A DNA stretch of 64,000 nucleotides from Allobosea sp. (GCA_017307955.1 JAFKFV010000011.1:186001-250000); one strand, 5' to 3'. Shown: positions 26,368 through 35,050, counted from the first letter of the stretch. Translations and numbers: made by a program. Notes: generated from the letters alone by a model not told the origin.

Positions 26368-26370
26368 CGG
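26345..26370. promoter_or_regulatory. 26-bp near-perfect palindrome in the divergent promoter
   Basis: Arms 26345-26357 and 26358-26370 pair at 12 of 13 positions around the core AGAAGGCCTTCT. It lies between the divergent binding-protein and fusion-permease genes, a natural operator position, but part of it is also inside the possible leader ORF. Confidence 0.45.
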
Positions 26371-26422
26371 ATAGCCTTTATCATCGGTTCGGACAATCGA
26401 GCGCGCGGCGACGGAGGCGGGG

Positions 26423-28009
26423 GTGGCGAAGGCGAAGCGGCAGGCGGGCGGCCCGGCGTCGCTCATCTGCGCCCTCATTCTCGGGCTCGTGGCCGTGATC
26501 GCGGCGGCTCTGCCGGCGCGGGCCGACCGGCTCGACGAGATCCGCGCCCGCGGCACGCTCGTTGTCGGCGTCAAGACGGATTACGAGCCCTTCGGCTTCC
26601 GCGATGCCTCCGGCGAGACGGTCGGCTTCGATGTCGATGTCGCCAGGGGCCTCGCCGATTCGCTCGGCGTCGGGCTGAGGCTCGTTCCCGTGACAAGCGC
26701 CAACCGGCTGCAGAAGCTCGCCGGCGGCGAGGTCGACGTCGTGGTTGCGACGCTCGGCGATACGATCGACCGCCGCCGCATCGTGCGCATGATCGAGCCC
26801 GGCTATTATGGTGGCGGCGCCAGCGTGATGGTGCCGCAGCAAAGCCCGATCCGGACCTGGACCGACCTGCGCAACCGCTCGCTCTGCGCCGTTCAGGGCG
26901 CGCTCTGGAACCGGCTGGTGGCGACGCGGCTGAACGGCACCATCGAGGCCTTCGGCAGCGTGCGCGACGCCGAGCTGGCGCTGCGCGACGGCGCCTGCGA
27001 GGGCTGGCTCTATGACGAGACGGCGCTGCAGCATCGCATCGAGAGCGGCGAATGGCCGGGATACCGCCTGTTGCCTCCGGATTTCGTCTCGCCCTGGGCA
27101 ATCGCGGTCGCGAGCGACGGCCGCCTCGCCACGCTCATCGAGGACCAGGTCGCGGCATGGCTGCGCGACGGGCATCTGAAGGCGCTCGAGGCGAAGTGGA
27201 AGCTGCCGCCTTCCGCCTATCTCACCGAGGCCGGCGCGCTGTGGTCGGCGCGCGATCCGGCCGGCGATCTCGTCTGCCGGCGCGGGACGGACGGCAGCTG
27301 GCCGCTCGCCTGCCGCGAACTGAACCTCATCGAGGCGCAGCAGGTGGTCGGTCTCGCCGGGCTCGCGCTGGCGCTCCGCGACCGGTTCGGGCTCGATGTC
27401 ACGCCCTTCTACGACCCTTATCACCGCGCCGGCCTGCTGCAGGGGCTGTTGACGACGCTGGCGCTCGCCGCCGCGGTGCTCATCGGCAGCCTCGCCATCG
27501 GCGCCGGCGGCGCCTTCGTGCTCGCGCGCCGCGTGCCGCTGCTGACGCCGCTCCTCTATGGCGTGCTGGCCGTTATGCGCATGACGCCGCCGCTGCTGCA
27601 GCTCTATCTCGTCTTTTTCGGCATCGGCGGCCTCGTCGCCCTGTACGGCCTGACGCTCTCGGCCTTCTGGACGGCCGTCGCGGTGCTCTCCTTCTATTCC
27701 GGCGCCGCCAACGCCGCCGTGCTCGCCGAGGCGGGCGAGACGATCGCGCCCGGCTCGGCGCACCGCTTGAAGCGCGTGCTGCGGCTCGCCCATCCGGCCG
27801 TCATGGGCTCCTGCATCAACATCGTGAAGGCCACGGCCATGGCGAGCGCGATCGCGGTGCCGGAGCTCGTCCATGCCAGCACGGCGATCGCTGCCGACTA
27901 TGGCAATGGCGCGGTGATGATGAACATCCTGCTCGCCGTCTATGTGCTGATCGTGCTGGCGGTGGCGCATCTCTTCACGGTCTTCGAGCGGCGGATGCTC
28001 TCCAGATGA
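26423..28009 (+). CDS. Binding-protein/permease fusion (SBP_bac_3 + ABC membrane domain)
   Basis: A 528-residue fusion. Residues 1-35 are a signal/anchor; ~36-265 form a family-3 amino-acid-binding domain (DEIRARGTLVVGVKTDYEPF, EVDVVVATLGDT). After a linker, residues ~335-525 form a polar-amino-acid-type permease with TLALAAAVLIGSLAIG and MRMTPPLLQLYLVFFGIGG. The fused domain keeps binding protein and channel in one chain, as in GlnPQ-type proteins. It starts at GTG with GGAGG 5 nt upstream and ends in ATGA overlapping the next gene. No ABC ATPase gene is nearby, so it either borrows one or works as a receptor. Confidence 0.87.
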   Translation: MAKAKRQAGGPASLICALILGLVAVIAAALPARADRLDEIRARGTLVVGVKTDYEPFGFRDASGETVGFDVDVARGLADSLGVGLRLVPVTSANRLQKLAGGEVDVVVATLGDTIDRRRIVRMIEPGYYGGGASVMVPQQSPIRTWTDLRNRSLCAVQGALWNRLVATRLNGTIEAFGSVRDAELALRDGACEGWLYDETALQHRIESGEWPGYRLLPPDFVSPWAIAVASDGRLATLIEDQVAAWLRDGHLKALEAKWKLPPSAYLTEAGALWSARDPAGDLVCRRGTDGSWPLACRELNLIEAQQVVGLAGLALALRDRFGLDVTPFYDPYHRAGLLQGLLTTLALAAAVLIGSLAIGAGGAFVLARRVPLLTPLLYGVLAVMRMTPPLLQLYLVFFGIGGLVALYGLTLSAFWTAVAVLSFYSGAANAAVLAEAGETIAPGSAHRLKRVLRLAHPAVMGSCINIVKATAMASAIAVPELVHASTAIAADYGNGAVMMNILLAVYVLIVLAVAHLFTVFERRMLSR

Positions 28010-29160
28010 GCGCTGCCGAGATTCTCGCGATGCTCGTCGCCTGGGCGCCCTATCTCGGCGCCGGCTTCCTCATCAATATCGGCATCTCGCTGCTCACCAT
28101 GGCGATCGGCACGCCGCTCGGCATGCTGCTCGCACGCGGCCGCCAGCGCGGATCGCGGCTCGCCGGCGCGGTGACGGCCGCGGCGCGCGTGCCGCCGACC
28201 TTCGTGCTCATCTATTATCTCGCCTATGTCGTGCCGCCGCAGGTGACGCTCGGCAGCGTCGAACTGCCGATTCCCGACTGGCTGAAGGCCTCGGTGGCGC
28301 TCGCGGTGGCGGTCACGGGCTTCGTCTCCGACAATGCGCTTTCGGCGCTCCGCCATCTCGAGCGCGGCGAGCGGGTCGAGGCGCTCTACTTCATCCCGGC
28401 CTGGACGACTTACCTCCTCATCATCGTGATGGCGTCGTCGACCGCCTCGGTCATCGGCGTGCCCGAGATCGTCCACCGCGCCAACACGGTGATCGCGGCG
28501 ATCGGCGATCCGGGGGTGATCCTCTGGATCTATCTCTATACGATGCTGTGGTTCCTGGCCCTCTGCTGGCCGTTGGCCCGGCTGATGGGCTATGCCAAGC
28601 TCAGGCTCAGCCGGCGGGCCGGCTCGGCCACCGGCGCCCGCGCCGATCTCGGCGAGACGACGCGCCTCGCCGAGGACGCGCTGATGGCCATGCCCGAAGG
28701 AGACGAACCCTTGAGCGGCGAACCGGTGCTGGACCTTTCCTTCGACCTGCCGGTCTCCAACGATTCGATCGCCGTCATCCAGGCGGGCGTCGAGGAGGCA
28801 GGCGAGGGCGTGCTCGATCCGGCCGCCGTCTTCCGCCTGTCGCTCGCGGTCGAGGAACTGGTGACCAATGTCGTCAAATATGGCGGCGCGGCGGAGGGGC
28901 GGTTGCAGGTCGGCATCTATCGCCGGCCGGACGATGTCACGGTCGAGCTCACCTATGGCGGCGAGGGCTTCGACCCGTTCCGCGACGCGCCGCATCCCGA
29001 TCTCGGCGCCTCGATCGAGACGCGGCCGATCGGCGGGCTCGGCGTGCATCTCGTCTCGCAGATGATCGACCGCGCCTTCTATCGGCGCGAGGGCGAGCGG
29101 AACGTGCTGCGCCTCGTGATGATGCGCGCCGGCGCGGTCAAGGGCGGGATCGTCGCGTGA
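28006..29160 (+). CDS. ABC permease fused to an RsbW-like HATPase domain
   Basis: One uninterrupted 384-residue frame. Residues 1-~205 are a polar-amino-acid ABC permease (GFLINIGISLLTMAIGTPLG, RVPPTFVLIYYLAYVVPPQ). After a ~30-residue linker, residues ~243-378 form a serine-kinase-type HATPase of the RsbW/SpoIIAB group: N-box VEELVTNVVKYGG with the Mg-binding Asn at 288, G1 box TYGGEGFDP, and a last motif GGLGVHLVSQMID. The usual G1 Asp is replaced (Tyr 317 region), so kinase activity is uncertain. An internal TTG at 28711 preceded by AAGGAG could also give the HATPase alone. It overlaps both neighbours by 4 nt. Confidence 0.85.
   Translation: MSAAEILAMLVAWAPYLGAGFLINIGISLLTMAIGTPLGMLLARGRQRGSRLAGAVTAAARVPPTFVLIYYLAYVVPPQVTLGSVELPIPDWLKASVALAVAVTGFVSDNALSALRHLERGERVEALYFIPAWTTYLLIIVMASSTASVIGVPEIVHRANTVIAAIGDPGVILWIYLYTMLWFLALCWPLARLMGYAKLRLSRRAGSATGARADLGETTRLAEDALMAMPEGDEPLSGEPVLDLSFDLPVSNDSIAVIQAGVEEAGEGVLDPAAVFRLSLAVEELVTNVVKYGGAAEGRLQVGIYRRPDDVTVELTYGGEGFDPFRDAPHPDLGASIETRPIGGLGVHLVSQMIDRAFYRREGERNVLRLVMMRAGAVKGGIVA
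28697..28713 (+). promoter_or_regulatory. Internal ribosome site and TTG start for a free HATPase domain
   Basis: AAGGAG at 28698-28703 with 7 nt to an in-frame TTG at 28711. It sits exactly at the linker between the permease and the HATPase domain (codon 236), so the domain might also be made as a separate ~148-residue protein. Confidence 0.4.
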
Positions 29161-31079
29161 CCCTCACCAGCCGCCTCGTCGTCATGGTGGCGAGTTGCAT
29201 CGCCTTCGCGATCATCGTCGTCTCGGTGGTGTTTGGCCTGCTCGGCCGCAACGCGCTGATCTCGCAGGCGGAGGCGCAGGCGACGGTGGTGGCGCGCATC
29301 ATCGCGGAAAGCGCCCGCCTGTCCGAGGTTGCGCTCGAGGAAGCGCAGGAGGTGGTGACGGACGTGCTCACCACGACGGCGCTCACCGCCGACCATGTCG
29401 AGCAGACCTCGCTGCCTGATTTGAGCGATCGTTTCGCCGAGATCGTCGCCCGCGGCAATCTCGACGCGATCTGGCTGATCGATTCCAACCTGCGCATCCT
29501 CGCCTCCTCGGTCGGCGACTATGACGCGGTGATCAGCGGCCAGACGCTGCCGGAGCATCTCTCGCGCGAGGCGCTGCAGAGCCTCGTCAACGGCCGCCGC
29601 TTCAGCGTCGATTTCGGCCCGGCCGTCGATGGCGTCCGCTATGTCGGCGTCCGGGCGGGCCGCGGCCAGGCCGTCATCGTCGGCCAGCCGGTCGCGGTGC
29701 TCGACGCCGTGCGCGCGGCGAACAGCGTTCCGGTGCTGATGGAAGCGCTGCTCGACCGCAACGACATCATTTCGATCGAGGTGCGCGACGACCAGCAGAA
29801 GTCGCTCGGCCAGGTCGGCGCCGACAAGACGCCGCCGGATCTCGCGGCGCTCGCCGCCGATGTCGTCGCCAGCGGCACCCCGGACTCGGAGCTGCATGGC
29901 CGCCATCTCTGGGTCGCGGCGCCGATCCGCGACACGGCCGGCATCGTCATCGGCTCGGTGACGATCGAGATGTCGGGCCAGCGGCTGGAGGAGCTGCTCA
30001 ACAATCTTCTCATCTACGGCATCGGCTCGGCGGCGCTGGTCTTCGCGGTCGGCGCCGGCATCGCGGCGGTCTCGGCGCGGCGGATCGCGCGGCCGGTCGC
30101 CGCCATGACCGAGGCGGCGCATGCCATGGAGGCGCGCAGCTTCGAGACCGGCAGCCTCGAGGCCGTGTCGCGGCGCACCGACGAGGTCGGCACGCTCGCC
30201 CGCGTCTTCGAGGCCATGGCCGTCGAGGTGCAGCGCCGCGAGGAGGATCTCGAGGCGCAGGTCAAGGCGCGCACGCTGGAGCTCGAGCACAAGAACGAGC
30301 TGCTCGAGGCCTCGGCCCGCCGCGTCGAGGCGGAATTGCAGGCCGCGAAGACGCTGCAGGCGGCGATGCTGCCGACCGCGCTGCCGCCGAACCCCGCTTA
30401 TGCCGGAACCGCCGCCATGGTGCCGGCGCGCGAGATGGGCGGCGATTTCTACGATTTCTTCCCGCTCGACGAGAGAAGGCTCGGCATCGTCATCGCCGAC
30501 GTCTCCGGCAAGGGCGTGCCGGCCGCCTTCTTCATGGCGATCTCGCGCACCGTGCTGCAGGCGAGCGCGCAGGACGGCGGCACGCCGGGCGCCTGCCTCG
30601 CCCGCGCCAATGCCGCGCTCTGCGCCCGCAATCCGATGGAGCTCTTCGTCACCGCCTTCTACGGCATCCTCGATGTCGAGACCGGCGAACTCGCCTATGC
30701 CAATGGCGGCCACAATCCGCCGCTGATGATCCGCAGGGCCGATGGCGACGTGGTCGAGCTGCCGCGCACCGGCGGCATGGCGCTCGGCGTGCTGCCCGAC
30801 ATGCCCTATGCCGAGAAGGCGGCGATGCTGCGCGCCGGCGATACGCTGTTCCTCTACACCGACGGCATCTCCGAGGCGATGGACGGCGAGGGCCGCGAGT
30901 TCGGCGAAGGCCGCATCGAGGAGACGCTGCGCTCGGCGGCGCTGCTCCCCGTCGACCGCGTGCTGACGGCCGTCACCGGCGCCGTCACCGCCTTCGTCGC
31001 CGGCGCTCCGCAATCCGACGACATCACCTGCCTCGTCGTGCGCTATTTCGGCCCGCCGGCCGACGCGGTCGCTTCGTAA
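29157..31079 (+). CDS. Membrane sensor with HAMP and SpoIIE/RsbU-type PP2C phosphatase
   Basis: A 640-residue protein. TM1 is at ~5-30, an extracytoplasmic sensor spans ~31-280, TM2 ~282-305, then a HAMP domain (RRIARPVAAMTEAAHAMEAR), a coiled coil (EDLEAQVKARTLELEHKNEL) and the PP2C domain. Metal ligands are visible in EMGGDFYDFF (Asp 430), IADVSGKG, LFLYTDGISEA and QSDDIT. RsbU-type phosphatases dephosphorylate a STAS antagonist, releasing it to bind the anti-sigma kinase. The GTG start overlaps the permease-HATPase stop (GTGA), so sensor and switch kinase are co-made; the STAS gene lies just downstream on the other strand. Confidence 0.93.
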   Translation: MTLTSRLVVMVASCIAFAIIVVSVVFGLLGRNALISQAEAQATVVARIIAESARLSEVALEEAQEVVTDVLTTTALTADHVEQTSLPDLSDRFAEIVARGNLDAIWLIDSNLRILASSVGDYDAVISGQTLPEHLSREALQSLVNGRRFSVDFGPAVDGVRYVGVRAGRGQAVIVGQPVAVLDAVRAANSVPVLMEALLDRNDIISIEVRDDQQKSLGQVGADKTPPDLAALAADVVASGTPDSELHGRHLWVAAPIRDTAGIVIGSVTIEMSGQRLEELLNNLLIYGIGSAALVFAVGAGIAAVSARRIARPVAAMTEAAHAMEARSFETGSLEAVSRRTDEVGTLARVFEAMAVEVQRREEDLEAQVKARTLELEHKNELLEASARRVEAELQAAKTLQAAMLPTALPPNPAYAGTAAMVPAREMGGDFYDFFPLDERRLGIVIADVSGKGVPAAFFMAISRTVLQASAQDGGTPGACLARANAALCARNPMELFVTAFYGILDVETGELAYANGGHNPPLMIRRADGDVVELPRTGGMALGVLPDMPYAEKAAMLRAGDTLFLYTDGISEAMDGEGREFGEGRIEETLRSAALLPVDRVLTAVTGAVTAFVAGAPQSDDITCLVVRYFGPPADAVAS

Positions 31080-31087
31080 GCCGGCGT

Positions 31088-31429
31088 TCAGCCGCCTTCG
31101 CTGCGCTTCACGGCGTCGGCCCGGTTCGGGGCGACGTCGAGGATGTTGAGGAAGCCGCTGATCTCGAACACGTCCTTGATGTTCGGCTGGAAGCCGGTGA
31201 GCACCAGACGCCGGCCGGCCTGCTTCATGCGCTTGGCGACCACCAGCACGATACGGAGCCCGGCGCTGGAAATGTAGTCGAGGCGCGAGAAGTCGATCAC
31301 GACGCCGCCGCTCCCTTCAGCGAGCTTCCCGAGGAGCTGCTGTTCGACGGCCGACGCATTCGCGCTGTCGAGCCGGCCGAACAGATCGATGACATGGGCC
31401 GATCCGACGCTCTCGAACGTAACGTTCAT
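31088..31429 (-). CDS. STAS-domain anti-sigma factor antagonist (RsbV/SpoIIAA type)
   Basis: A 113-residue single STAS domain. It starts MNVTFESVGSAHVIDLFGRL and has the phosphorylation-site loop DFSRLDYISSAGLR; Ser 54 or 55 is the expected target of the HATPase kinase and of the PP2C phosphatase. The ATG at 31429 has GGAG 5 nt upstream; ATG 31432 is the alternative. It is convergent with the phosphatase gene (8 nt apart) and divergent from the NCS2-HATPase fusion, so the switch components have separate promoters. Confidence 0.92.
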   Translation of the reverse strand: MNVTFESVGSAHVIDLFGRLDSANASAVEQQLLGKLAEGSGGVVIDFSRLDYISSAGLRIVLVVAKRMKQAGRRLVLTGFQPNIKDVFEISGFLNILDVAPNRADAVKRSEGG

Positions 31430-31620
31430 CATCACTCCAATTTCATGAGGCTCGGCGGTAACGGTACGCCGGGGAGGCCGCACCATCCGCAAAAAACCGT
31501 TTGCACCCGTTTGGCGACCGGGCGATCTTGCGGGCGGCGCCGAGCCGGGACGAGGAACAGCATGCATCGATCGGGTTGTCGCGGCAATGTCCGCCGCGTT
31601 GAGAGCGGGCTCGTCCGGCC

Positions 31621-33378
31621 ATGATCGCGCTCAAGCTTCCTCCCTCGCGGCCCCGCCGGCGGCCGCATGAACTGTCCTTCTCGGCCGACGAGACGCCGCC
31701 GCTTGCGACATCGCTGACGCTCGGCTTCCAGCATGCCGTCATGGCGCTCGGCTTGCTCGCCTATACGCTGGCGCTCGCCCGCGGCGCCTCGCTCAATGTC
31801 GACCAGACGCGCGACCTGCTCGCCGTCACCATCATCACCATGGCGATCGGCACCGCGCTCCAGTCCTGGGGCGGGCGATTCGGCGCCGGCTCACTGATGA
31901 TCCATATGCCGTCGGTGTTCATGGTGCCGCTGGCGACACCGGTGATCGCCGTCACCGGGCCGGGCGGCATGGTGACGATGACGGTCATCTCGGCGCTGGC
32001 GACGCTCGGCATCGCGCCGCTCCTGCCGCGCCTCCGCGGTCTCTTCCCGCCGATCGTCGCCGGCCTTGTCGTCCTCATCGGCGGCATGTCGCTGGTCGGC
32101 GAGGCGGTCGAGCATTCCTGGAGCCTCGGCCACGACTTCGTCATCGACATGCCGAGCCTCGTGATGTCGTCGATCACGCTGGCGCTGATCGTCGGCCTCT
32201 CGGTCTGGGGCAACAAGCGGCTGAAGCTGCTGGCGCTCCTCATCGGCGTCGTCGGCGGCGTCGCGGCGGCCGCGCTCATGGGACGGCTCGAGGGCGGCGC
32301 CCTGCTGCTCGCCGCGCCGCCCGTCTCTGTGCCGAGCCTCGTCGCGCCGGTCCTCGACGTGCCGCTCAGCCTGCTCGTCGGCCTCGCCTTCATCGCGATC
32401 CTGACCCAGATCGACACGGTCGGCACGCTCGTCCTGCTCGATCGCATGGACGACGCCGACTGGCGCCGCCCCGACATGAAGCAGGCGAGCCGCGGCGTCT
32501 TCGCCGCCGGCGTCACGGATTTCATCGGCGGCATCCTCGGCTCGATGCCGACCGCGACCTCCTCGGCCAATATCGGCCTCTGCCATGCGAGCGGCGTCAC
32601 AAGCCGCGTCGTTGGCCTCGCCACCGCCGCGATCCTGATGCTGATCGCCTTCCTGCCGCAGGCGACGCTGGCGCTGACGCTGATCCCGACGCCCGTCATC
32701 GGCGCGATCGAGCTCTATGCCGCCGCCTTTCTGATGGCGGCCGGCATCGACCTCATCGCCTCGCGCGAGCTCGACACGCGCGGCATCTTCATCGTCGGCC
32801 TGTCGCTGCTCGGCGGTGTCACCGTCCTCCTGATGCCGGGCCTCGCGGAGAAAGCGCATCCCGCGCTCCGCCACCTGGTCGGTTCGGGCTTCATCGTCAC
32901 CGGCGTCATCGCCATCGTGCTCAACCTCGTCTTCCGCCTCGGCATCCGCCGCGAGGCCAAGGTGGCGCTGACCGCGGACGGGCCGCCGGTCTCGATCCAG
33001 ATCACCGATTTCGTCGAGGAGATGGGCGGCGCCTGGGCGGCGCGGCGCGATGTCGTCCGCCGCGCGGCGCTCGCCGCCGTCGAGGCCGCGGAGGCGATCG
33101 ATTCGGCCGGTGCCGACCGTCGCGTGAAGGCGATCGGCGGCAGCTTCGACGAGCTCAACCTCGATATCATGCTGATCCATTCCGGCCCGCCGATGCCCGT
33201 CGGCGATGTCGCGGCGGCGGATCTCGCCAGCCTCCTCGACGGCGATGACGATTCGGCGATCGACGCGGCCATGTCGAGCATCTCCGGCACGCTGCTCCGC
33301 CGCCTTGCCGACCGCCTGTCGAGCGGCCCCGGCCCCGATCCGGGCACCTCGATGCTGCGCCTGCATTTCGAGCACTGA
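31621..33378 (+). CDS. NCS2 nucleobase permease with C-terminal degenerate RsbW-like domain
   Basis: A 585-residue protein. Residues ~30-445 form an NCS2 (xanthine/uracil, SLC23) permease: LGFQHAVMALGLLAYTL, the TQIDTVGTLVLLDRM segment and MPTATSSANIGLCHASGVTS. NCS2 permeases normally end there. Residues ~455-585 instead resemble an RsbW-type HATPase by layout: TDFVEEMGG...RAALAAVEAAEA, FDELNLDIMLIHSGPP, and LLRRLADRLSS...MLRLHFEH. The Mg-binding Asn (Ala 492) and G1 Asp (His 520/Ser 521) are missing, so this is probably a non-catalytic binding module. The domain call rests on pattern matching and needs a structure check. Confidence 0.75.
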   Translation: MIALKLPPSRPRRRPHELSFSADETPPLATSLTLGFQHAVMALGLLAYTLALARGASLNVDQTRDLLAVTIITMAIGTALQSWGGRFGAGSLMIHMPSVFMVPLATPVIAVTGPGGMVTMTVISALATLGIAPLLPRLRGLFPPIVAGLVVLIGGMSLVGEAVEHSWSLGHDFVIDMPSLVMSSITLALIVGLSVWGNKRLKLLALLIGVVGGVAAAALMGRLEGGALLLAAPPVSVPSLVAPVLDVPLSLLVGLAFIAILTQIDTVGTLVLLDRMDDADWRRPDMKQASRGVFAAGVTDFIGGILGSMPTATSSANIGLCHASGVTSRVVGLATAAILMLIAFLPQATLALTLIPTPVIGAIELYAAAFLMAAGIDLIASRELDTRGIFIVGLSLLGGVTVLLMPGLAEKAHPALRHLVGSGFIVTGVIAIVLNLVFRLGIRREAKVALTADGPPVSIQITDFVEEMGGAWAARRDVVRRAALAAVEAAEAIDSAGADRRVKAIGGSFDELNLDIMLIHSGPPMPVGDVAAADLASLLDGDDDSAIDAAMSSISGTLLRRLADRLSSGPGPDPGTSMLRLHFEH

Positions 33379-33418
33379 GCCGCCGGCCAGCCGCACTTTC
33401 GAAAGGCTTCCCAACGCC

Positions 33419-34231
33419 ATGTCCGAGCGGAGGCGTCCGAAGGGCGAAGACGGCGGCCTGCTGCCCGATATGGCCGAGAGCTACGATGCCTATTTCGCAT
33501 CGGGCCTCTATCAGCGCCGCTATCCGCGGCCGAACCGACGAACGCTGCGCGTCCTCGAAAAGCTGCTGCCCGAGGGCGGCGGACTGATCGATTATGGCGC
33601 CGGCGAGGGGCGCTATTGCCTGACGCTCGCCCGCTCGCGGGCGGCAAAGGTCGTGGCCGTCGATATCAGCGCGGTCGCGCGCGCGCATCTCCGTGAGCGG
33701 GTCGCGGCCGAGGGGCTTTCCGACCGGATCGCGGTGACGGATGCCGAAGGCGCCGCCTATGAGGCGCTGATCCCCCGCCGGGCGAGCTTCGATGTCGCGC
33801 TGCTCGGCTTCGGCGTGCTCGGCCATGTCGCCGGGCGGGAGAACCGCGTCGCGCTGATGGATGAACTCCGGCGCAACCTGAAGCCCTCCGGCCATCTGGT
33901 GCTGGGCTTGCCGAACCGCCGCCGCCGCTTTCGCGCCGCGCAGGCGGAATCGGCCGGGCTTCCGGGCCTGGAGCCGGGCGACATCCGCTATCGCCGCGAC
34001 GATGGCGGAAGGGCGATCGCGCTTTTCTATCATCTCTACGAGCGCGGCGAGATCGGCGCTGAACTCGCCGCCGCCGGCTTCGCGCTCGAGCGGCTCACCA
34101 TCGAAAGCGTGCTGCCGGAATATGCAGTCACGCACAATCCCGTCACCGGCTGGCTCGACGACCGCCTGTCGTCGCTGCTGCCGGTCGACTGGGGCTATGG
34201 CTATCTGGTCGTCGCGCGTCCCGCGCGCTGA
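33419..34231 (+). CDS. SAM-dependent class I methyltransferase
   Basis: A 270-residue cytoplasmic methyltransferase. Motif I is LIDYGAGEGRYCLTLAR, motif II VVAVDISAVARAHL, and motif IV SFDVALLGFGVLGHV; a KPSGHLVLGLPN strand follows. The substrate cannot be told from the fold. It starts 41 nt after the NCS2 fusion on the same strand and may be read from the same transcript, though nothing else ties it to the partner switch. Confidence 0.87.
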   Translation: MSERRRPKGEDGGLLPDMAESYDAYFASGLYQRRYPRPNRRTLRVLEKLLPEGGGLIDYGAGEGRYCLTLARSRAAKVVAVDISAVARAHLRERVAAEGLSDRIAVTDAEGAAYEALIPRRASFDVALLGFGVLGHVAGRENRVALMDELRRNLKPSGHLVLGLPNRRRRFRAAQAESAGLPGLEPGDIRYRRDDGGRAIALFYHLYERGEIGAELAAAGFALERLTIESVLPEYAVTHNPVTGWLDDRLSSLLPVDWGYGYLVVARPAR

Positions 34232-34252
34232 CCTTGGGAGGGAGGTTCCATC

Positions 34253-35026
34253 ATGACGAAGCTGCCGGATTTCAGCCTCGAAGGACGCGCGGCGCTGGTG
34301 ACGGGGGCGGGGCGGGGCATCGGCCGCGCCTCGGCCTTGGCGCTCGCCGCGGCAGGCGCCGATGTCGCGCTCGGCCTCCGCGATGCCACGTCGGATGGCG
34401 GGCTCGTCGCCGAGATCGAGGCGCTCGGCCGCCGCGCGCTGCCGCTGCAGCTCGATGTCCGCAATCTCGCCGAGGGGCGCGCGGCGATCGATGCGACCAT
34501 CGAGGCCTTCGGCCGGCTCGACATCCTCGTCAACAATGCCGGCGGCGGCATTCCGATGGCGCCGATCGAGACGGTGGGCGAAGACGATTTCGACGCCGTG
34601 CTCGACATCAATGTCCGCTCGACCTTCTTCCTGTCGCAGCATGCCGGCAAGCACATGATCGCCCACGGCCGCGGCGCCATCGTCAATATAGGCTCGCAGG
34701 CCGGCGCCGTCGCGCTGCCGGGCGAGGGTGTCTACTGCCTCTCCAAGGCCGCGGTCGCGCATATGACCAAGTGCTTCGCCGTCGAATGGGGGCGCCACAA
34801 TGTGCGCGTCAACTGCGTCGCGCCGACCTTCATCCATACCGACGGCACGAAGGCGATGCTGGCCGATCCCGATTTCCACGCCGACGTCATCGACCGGATC
34901 GCCGCGCTGCACAGGATCGGCGAGCCGCACGAGGTCTCCGGCGTCGTCGCCTTCCTCGCCTCGGACGCGGCCTCCATGATCACCGGCCAGACGCTCCTTG
35001 TCGACGGCGGCTGGACGGCGCGCTGA
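34253..35026 (+). CDS. SDR family NAD(P)-dependent oxidoreductase
   Basis: A 257-residue classical short-chain dehydrogenase. It has the dinucleotide-binding TGAGRGIG, the structural NNAGGG, the catalytic Ser in IGSQAG, the YxxxK motif as YCLSK, and the C-terminal ITGQTLLVDGGW. It probably oxidises or reduces a secondary alcohol or sugar/polyol, because it is followed 63 nt later by a class II aldolase on the same strand and then by the polyol operon. GGGAGGGAGG lies upstream of the ATG. Confidence 0.92.
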   Translation: MTKLPDFSLEGRAALVTGAGRGIGRASALALAAAGADVALGLRDATSDGGLVAEIEALGRRALPLQLDVRNLAEGRAAIDATIEAFGRLDILVNNAGGGIPMAPIETVGEDDFDAVLDINVRSTFFLSQHAGKHMIAHGRGAIVNIGSQAGAVALPGEGVYCLSKAAVAHMTKCFAVEWGRHNVRVNCVAPTFIHTDGTKAMLADPDFHADVIDRIAALHRIGEPHEVSGVVAFLASDAASMITGQTLLVDGGWTAR

Positions 35027-35050
35027 CGCCGCATTGACCGGCGGCGGGCC

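Noticed and set aside
31430..31620. Sigma-EcfG promoter for the STAS/NCS2 divergent region
   Set aside because: GGAAC occurs near 31555, but no CGTT-like -10 sits at 16-17 nt; the nearest candidate has wrong spacing.
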